Source of the DNA: Glandiceps talaboti
Taxonomy: Eukaryota > Hemichordata > Enteropneusta > Spengelidae
Length of the DNA: 64,000 nt
Direction: 5' to 3'
Assembly: GCF_964340395.1 (NCBI RefSeq)
Contig: NC_135556.1
Span: forward strand, 19,999,642-20,063,641
A program made the translations under genes and the position numbers. Under the pieces are notes generated by a model, which saw nothing but the letters and a program-made list of their open reading frames with translations, was not told the origin of the DNA and did not search any database. Shown in pieces: positions 61,160 to 64,000 of this stretch. Numbering within the stretch: position 1 is the first letter of the stretch; each line of letters starts with the position of its first letter.

Positions 61160-63931
61160 TGTATGTATGTATGTATGTATGTATGTATGTATGTATGTAT
61201 GTATGTATGTATGTATGTATGTATGTATGTATGTATGTATGTATGTATGTATGTATGTGTGTGTGTGTGCAGTTTATAAATTTGTGTGTTTATATGTATG
61301 TGCATGTGTGTAACTTCTAGTGGATGATCCTGAAAGATCAATCTGTAATGTCTTTCAGGTTGACCTCAGAGTTGAAGCGAAAAACTTGGATATATTCAAT
61401 GAGAATTTCAGTGAGGTGTCATGTATCAAATTTCCCAAACCAATCAGACCATATGTTAAGAAGGATATCATAGTGGAAACATTTGAGGTAAGTTGTCAAA
61501 ACGTTGTTAAATATGATATCAGTTGTGGCTTACATTTGTTGTATGTTATCTGTGACATCACAAGATGACAGAAGGGATGAAGTTAAATTTACATACATGC
61601 AAGATTTATGAAGTACAAAAGGGTTAATGTCAATGACACAGAGATAGATTGTTATATAGTTATGACCTTGTGATTGTACAACAGATGGGATGTTGTCTAT
61701 AGTGAGTAACTAATACACACTTCCTGTGTGTATGTGTCATCATCATCATCATCATCATCATTGCAATCCTAAATACACACAGCTAGTTACATACATAGTA
61801 AATAAGTGGGTTTGTTCTCAATTTGCATAACAGTAGCTGTTTAGAATATAGTTCATACAACACTGACTTTGTGTCAGTCTGTACCCAGGATGGGAAGGGT
61901 ATTGACCTCTGAAGATTTACCATACTTGCGTGGTGCAATGATTGGGGTATATATAGGAATGTCGATGTATGTCACTCACTACAGTGTGTTAGTTTATGGA
62001 CTAGTAAACCAAAATACTTGGTTTGTACTTGTTACTGTTCCACTCCGACACAGTCCCTTTATCACCTAACTGTTATTCAGAAAATAGGTGAGTATACATC
62101 TTTGGACCCAACAAATTGAAGTGTCTGATTCTTTGTTAATTTATTATACAAGTTTTGTTTCTGTTCATTATTCAAATACACAGAAAGAAAACTGTCATGT
62201 TGGTGAACACTTTGATTATAATTGTCATACAGTGCTTTATTTTCACAAAAGAAATGTACGTACCAGCTTTTTGAATATTTTATTGTTTGTTTATGTTGTC
62301 AATTTCCTGTAGGAAGGCGAATGCATAACAAAGTACATCCTAGATAATGATGATAAAACTACAGGTAACTGTACTGAGCTAAGACAGAAGCTTGCTGAAG
62401 TAGGAGTGGACGCATTACTGAAAATGGTAAGAACTGAAAATCTAAATTTGAGTAAGATTTCACACCCTCAATATTCTGTAATATGTTTAAACAAGTATCT
62501 GTACTATAAAAAACGGTGGTTACGTTTCTCCTTACAAATATTTGATATAAGGGAATAGTTTTCAGGTGATTTCTGCCTTGTTTGTCATTTGTTGTTTTGT
62601 TATAAACAAGTATTTGTACTATAAAGGCTAATTGTCCAAGTGGTGTGTGGTACCACTAGTTAATGCGTGATTTACACACTGTTAGCCATATGTTGTGATA
62701 AGATAAACAAGTGTGTGTACTATAAAAGACAAGCGGTAAATGACCTCTTGTTTGTCATCCATATTATGATTGAATAAACAAGTATGTGAACTATAAAAGA
62801 TACTTTCCCAGTAGACAAAGACATCTCCATGTTTTACATTTGTAACAGTGAGTTATTAAGTTTTCTGTGTTGGCTGCACGCCTCCCTCTTTTCATGTTGT
62901 GATAGGATAAATAAGTGTTTGTACTATAAAAGGTGAACCATGCCATGATTGTCATATGTTGTGACCAGTTAAATAAGGATGTGTACTATAAAAGACGATA
63001 GTTGTTTTTCATTTGTTATGAATGGATATATAACTTAGAATGTGTACTATAAAAGATCATCAAAATTTCCTGTGTTTGGCATACTTTGAGCTCAGTTTTG
63101 AGTTGAACGTGACATGCTAGCACAAAGAAATTCCAATCTTCTCCTGTTTTGTCTTGGTGATAAAAGAATTTCTCCATTTCAACGAAAATAACTACCAATG
63201 TGTGAACATTTATCATAAGTACTTGTTTGTCCTCTGCTTTGTGAAAAGTCTTTTGATTGGCTGATAAATTGATTTGACTTGGCAAGTATCCCAGGGTCGA
63301 TCTATTGTGTCATGTTGAGTGAGAAAAGTAGAAGCTGATTGGTTATTTCTGGAAACATTGCTTTTTTAAGAGTTTGTTTGTGGATTGCCATGAAGTAAAG
63401 CAACCTTAGATGAATCATGATATATGACTGTAAAGGTACTCCTATGGGATTGTAGTGTTTGTCACTATAAGTCGGACCCAATGTCATCATTATTTGTTCA
63501 TTTGATTTAAGTGATTTCTAATCACATTTCAGTCAATGTTTGTCCTTCGCTCTTTTTTTTTATTTGACTGCCATCGTCTTTTTAACACGCCGACTAAATA
63601 CGAAACTGGCAATAAATCACATTCTTTGTCGGTTTAATTGTGTATTTTTTTTTTTTTTTTTTTTTTTTTTATGATTCAGGTTTTCGTTGACAACTTTGTT
63701 CATGCAGATCTGCATCCCGGTAACATTCTTGTCCAAGGTAGTTGTGAGTTCAACCCCGAGGAACAGACTAAACTAACTCTTGTTGATGTTTGTGATACTG
63801 TTATCATCAATGTCAAACCTGTGGAGTGTCCTATCAAGTTGATCTTCCTGGATACTGGAATCGTCAGCACTCTAGCAGAATTAGACAGACAGAGTTTTCA
63901 AGATGTTTTTACAGCTGTGGTACTAGGGGAT
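57256..63931 (+). CDS. ADCK2: ADCK2, mitochondrial UbiB/ABC1-family atypical kinase (3' end outside window)
   Basis: Seven exons: 57256-58045, 59137-59508, 59994-60043, 60867-61013, 61359-61487, 62313-62426, 63680-63931. All are GT/AG and keep one frame for 618 residues; the gene continues beyond the window. Start: first ATG after an in-frame TAA. A basic N-terminus is followed by a probable membrane segment (about 52-70) and a hydrophobic stretch near 120-155. UbiB signatures: KLGQ (161-164), the nucleotide-loop GCIGQVYKG (225-233), VAIK (401-404), DLRVEAKNL, HADLHPGN (542-549) and the metal-binding DTG (592-594, in place of DFG). The order and wording match human ADCK2, including a poorly conserved insert between the loop and VAIK. 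ADCK2 is linked to mitochondrial lipid and coenzyme Q metabolism; the substrate is unknown. Residues about 310-375 are a lineage-specific, Gly/Glu/Gln-rich stretch. Confidence 0.96.
58341..58382. repeat. (TA)n microsatellite
   Basis: About 21 TA dinucleotides in ADCK2 intron 1, followed by a segment (CTCGGAGTTTCACGCATATT, then GCGATCATCAGAC) that looks like a dispersed-repeat end of unknown family. Confidence 0.9.
61130..61264. repeat. (ATGT)n microsatellite in ADCK2 intron 4
   Basis: About 32 ATGT units turning into TG at the end, filling more than a third of a 345-bp intron. Frames of MYVCMYVC or HTYIHTYI are artefacts. Confidence 0.97.
62480..63060. repeat. Interspersed repeat of a TATA-like 25-bp word in ADCK2 intron 6
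   Basis: A word close to ATAAACAAGTRTGTGTACTA plus TAAAAG occurs seven times (near 62490, 62605, 62705, 62770, 62905, 62970 and 63030), separated by 40-110 bp of partly repeated spacer with TTTGTCATATGTTGTGA words. It begins about 55 bp after the exon 6 donor. Confidence 0.85.
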
Positions 63932-64000
63932 GTAAGTTGAATGATATTTGTGTATTTTTTTACAAAGCAGGATGTGAATCATGGAATGAATCACTGATGA

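Noticed and set aside
60838-61341. HTYIHTYI and MYVCMYVC frames of up to 167 codons
   Set aside because: Translations of (ATGT)n in ADCK2 intron 4 joined to parts of exon 4. Only the plus-strand exon is real.

Overview
The window is intron-rich, AT-rich animal DNA with four conserved nuclear protein genes: PIBF1/CEP90 (minus, 15 coding exons), GSTCD (plus, 8 exons), MMAA (minus, 5 exons) and ADCK2 (plus, 7 exons seen, running off the right edge). All exons have GT/AG borders, and the three complete genes splice in frame to 769, 676 and 404 residues, close to the vertebrate lengths. The gene set, intron density, repeat-filled introns and a DIRS-like element suggest a non-vertebrate bilaterian, perhaps a marine deuterostome or lophotrochozoan. 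The sequence alone does not let me name the species.

Layout: 1-13.7 kb has no recognised gene. It holds MITEs, a LINE remnant, microsatellites, a nested tandem repeat and one unrecognised small ORF. 13.7-35.8 kb is PIBF1, whose introns carry long minisatellites, a 5'-truncated LINE and foldback elements. 35.8-37.9 kb is the head-to-head PIBF1/GSTCD spacer, with two long (TA)n tracts next to tRNA-SINE-like bodies. 37.9-46.8 kb is GSTCD, with a shortened DIRS-like fossil and a long foldback element in its last intron. 46.8-51.5 kb is the convergent GSTCD/MMAA spacer, with a MITE and a TTAA-type DNA transposon. 51.5-55.0 kb is MMAA, 55.0-57.3 kb the divergent MMAA/ADCK2 spacer, and 57.3-63.9 kb ADCK2.

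The genes do not form one pathway. PIBF1 is a centriolar-satellite/cilium protein, GSTCD a GST-C plus methyltransferase-fold protein, MMAA the mitochondrial G-protein chaperone of B12-dependent methylmalonyl-CoA mutase, and ADCK2 a mitochondrial UbiB-family atypical kinase. The last two are divergently arranged mitochondrial genes.

I see no prokaryote-style system or new enzyme cluster. The most unusual signal is structural: many intronic minisatellites start within tens of bases of an exon edge, and several appear built from copies of the adjacent splice site. The clearest case is MMAA intron 3, where about ten tandem copies of the 5' splice-site region follow the real donor and the start of exon 4 is also duplicated. 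The second notable item is the DIRS-like element, which keeps inverted termini and an internal complementary region matching its own joined ends.
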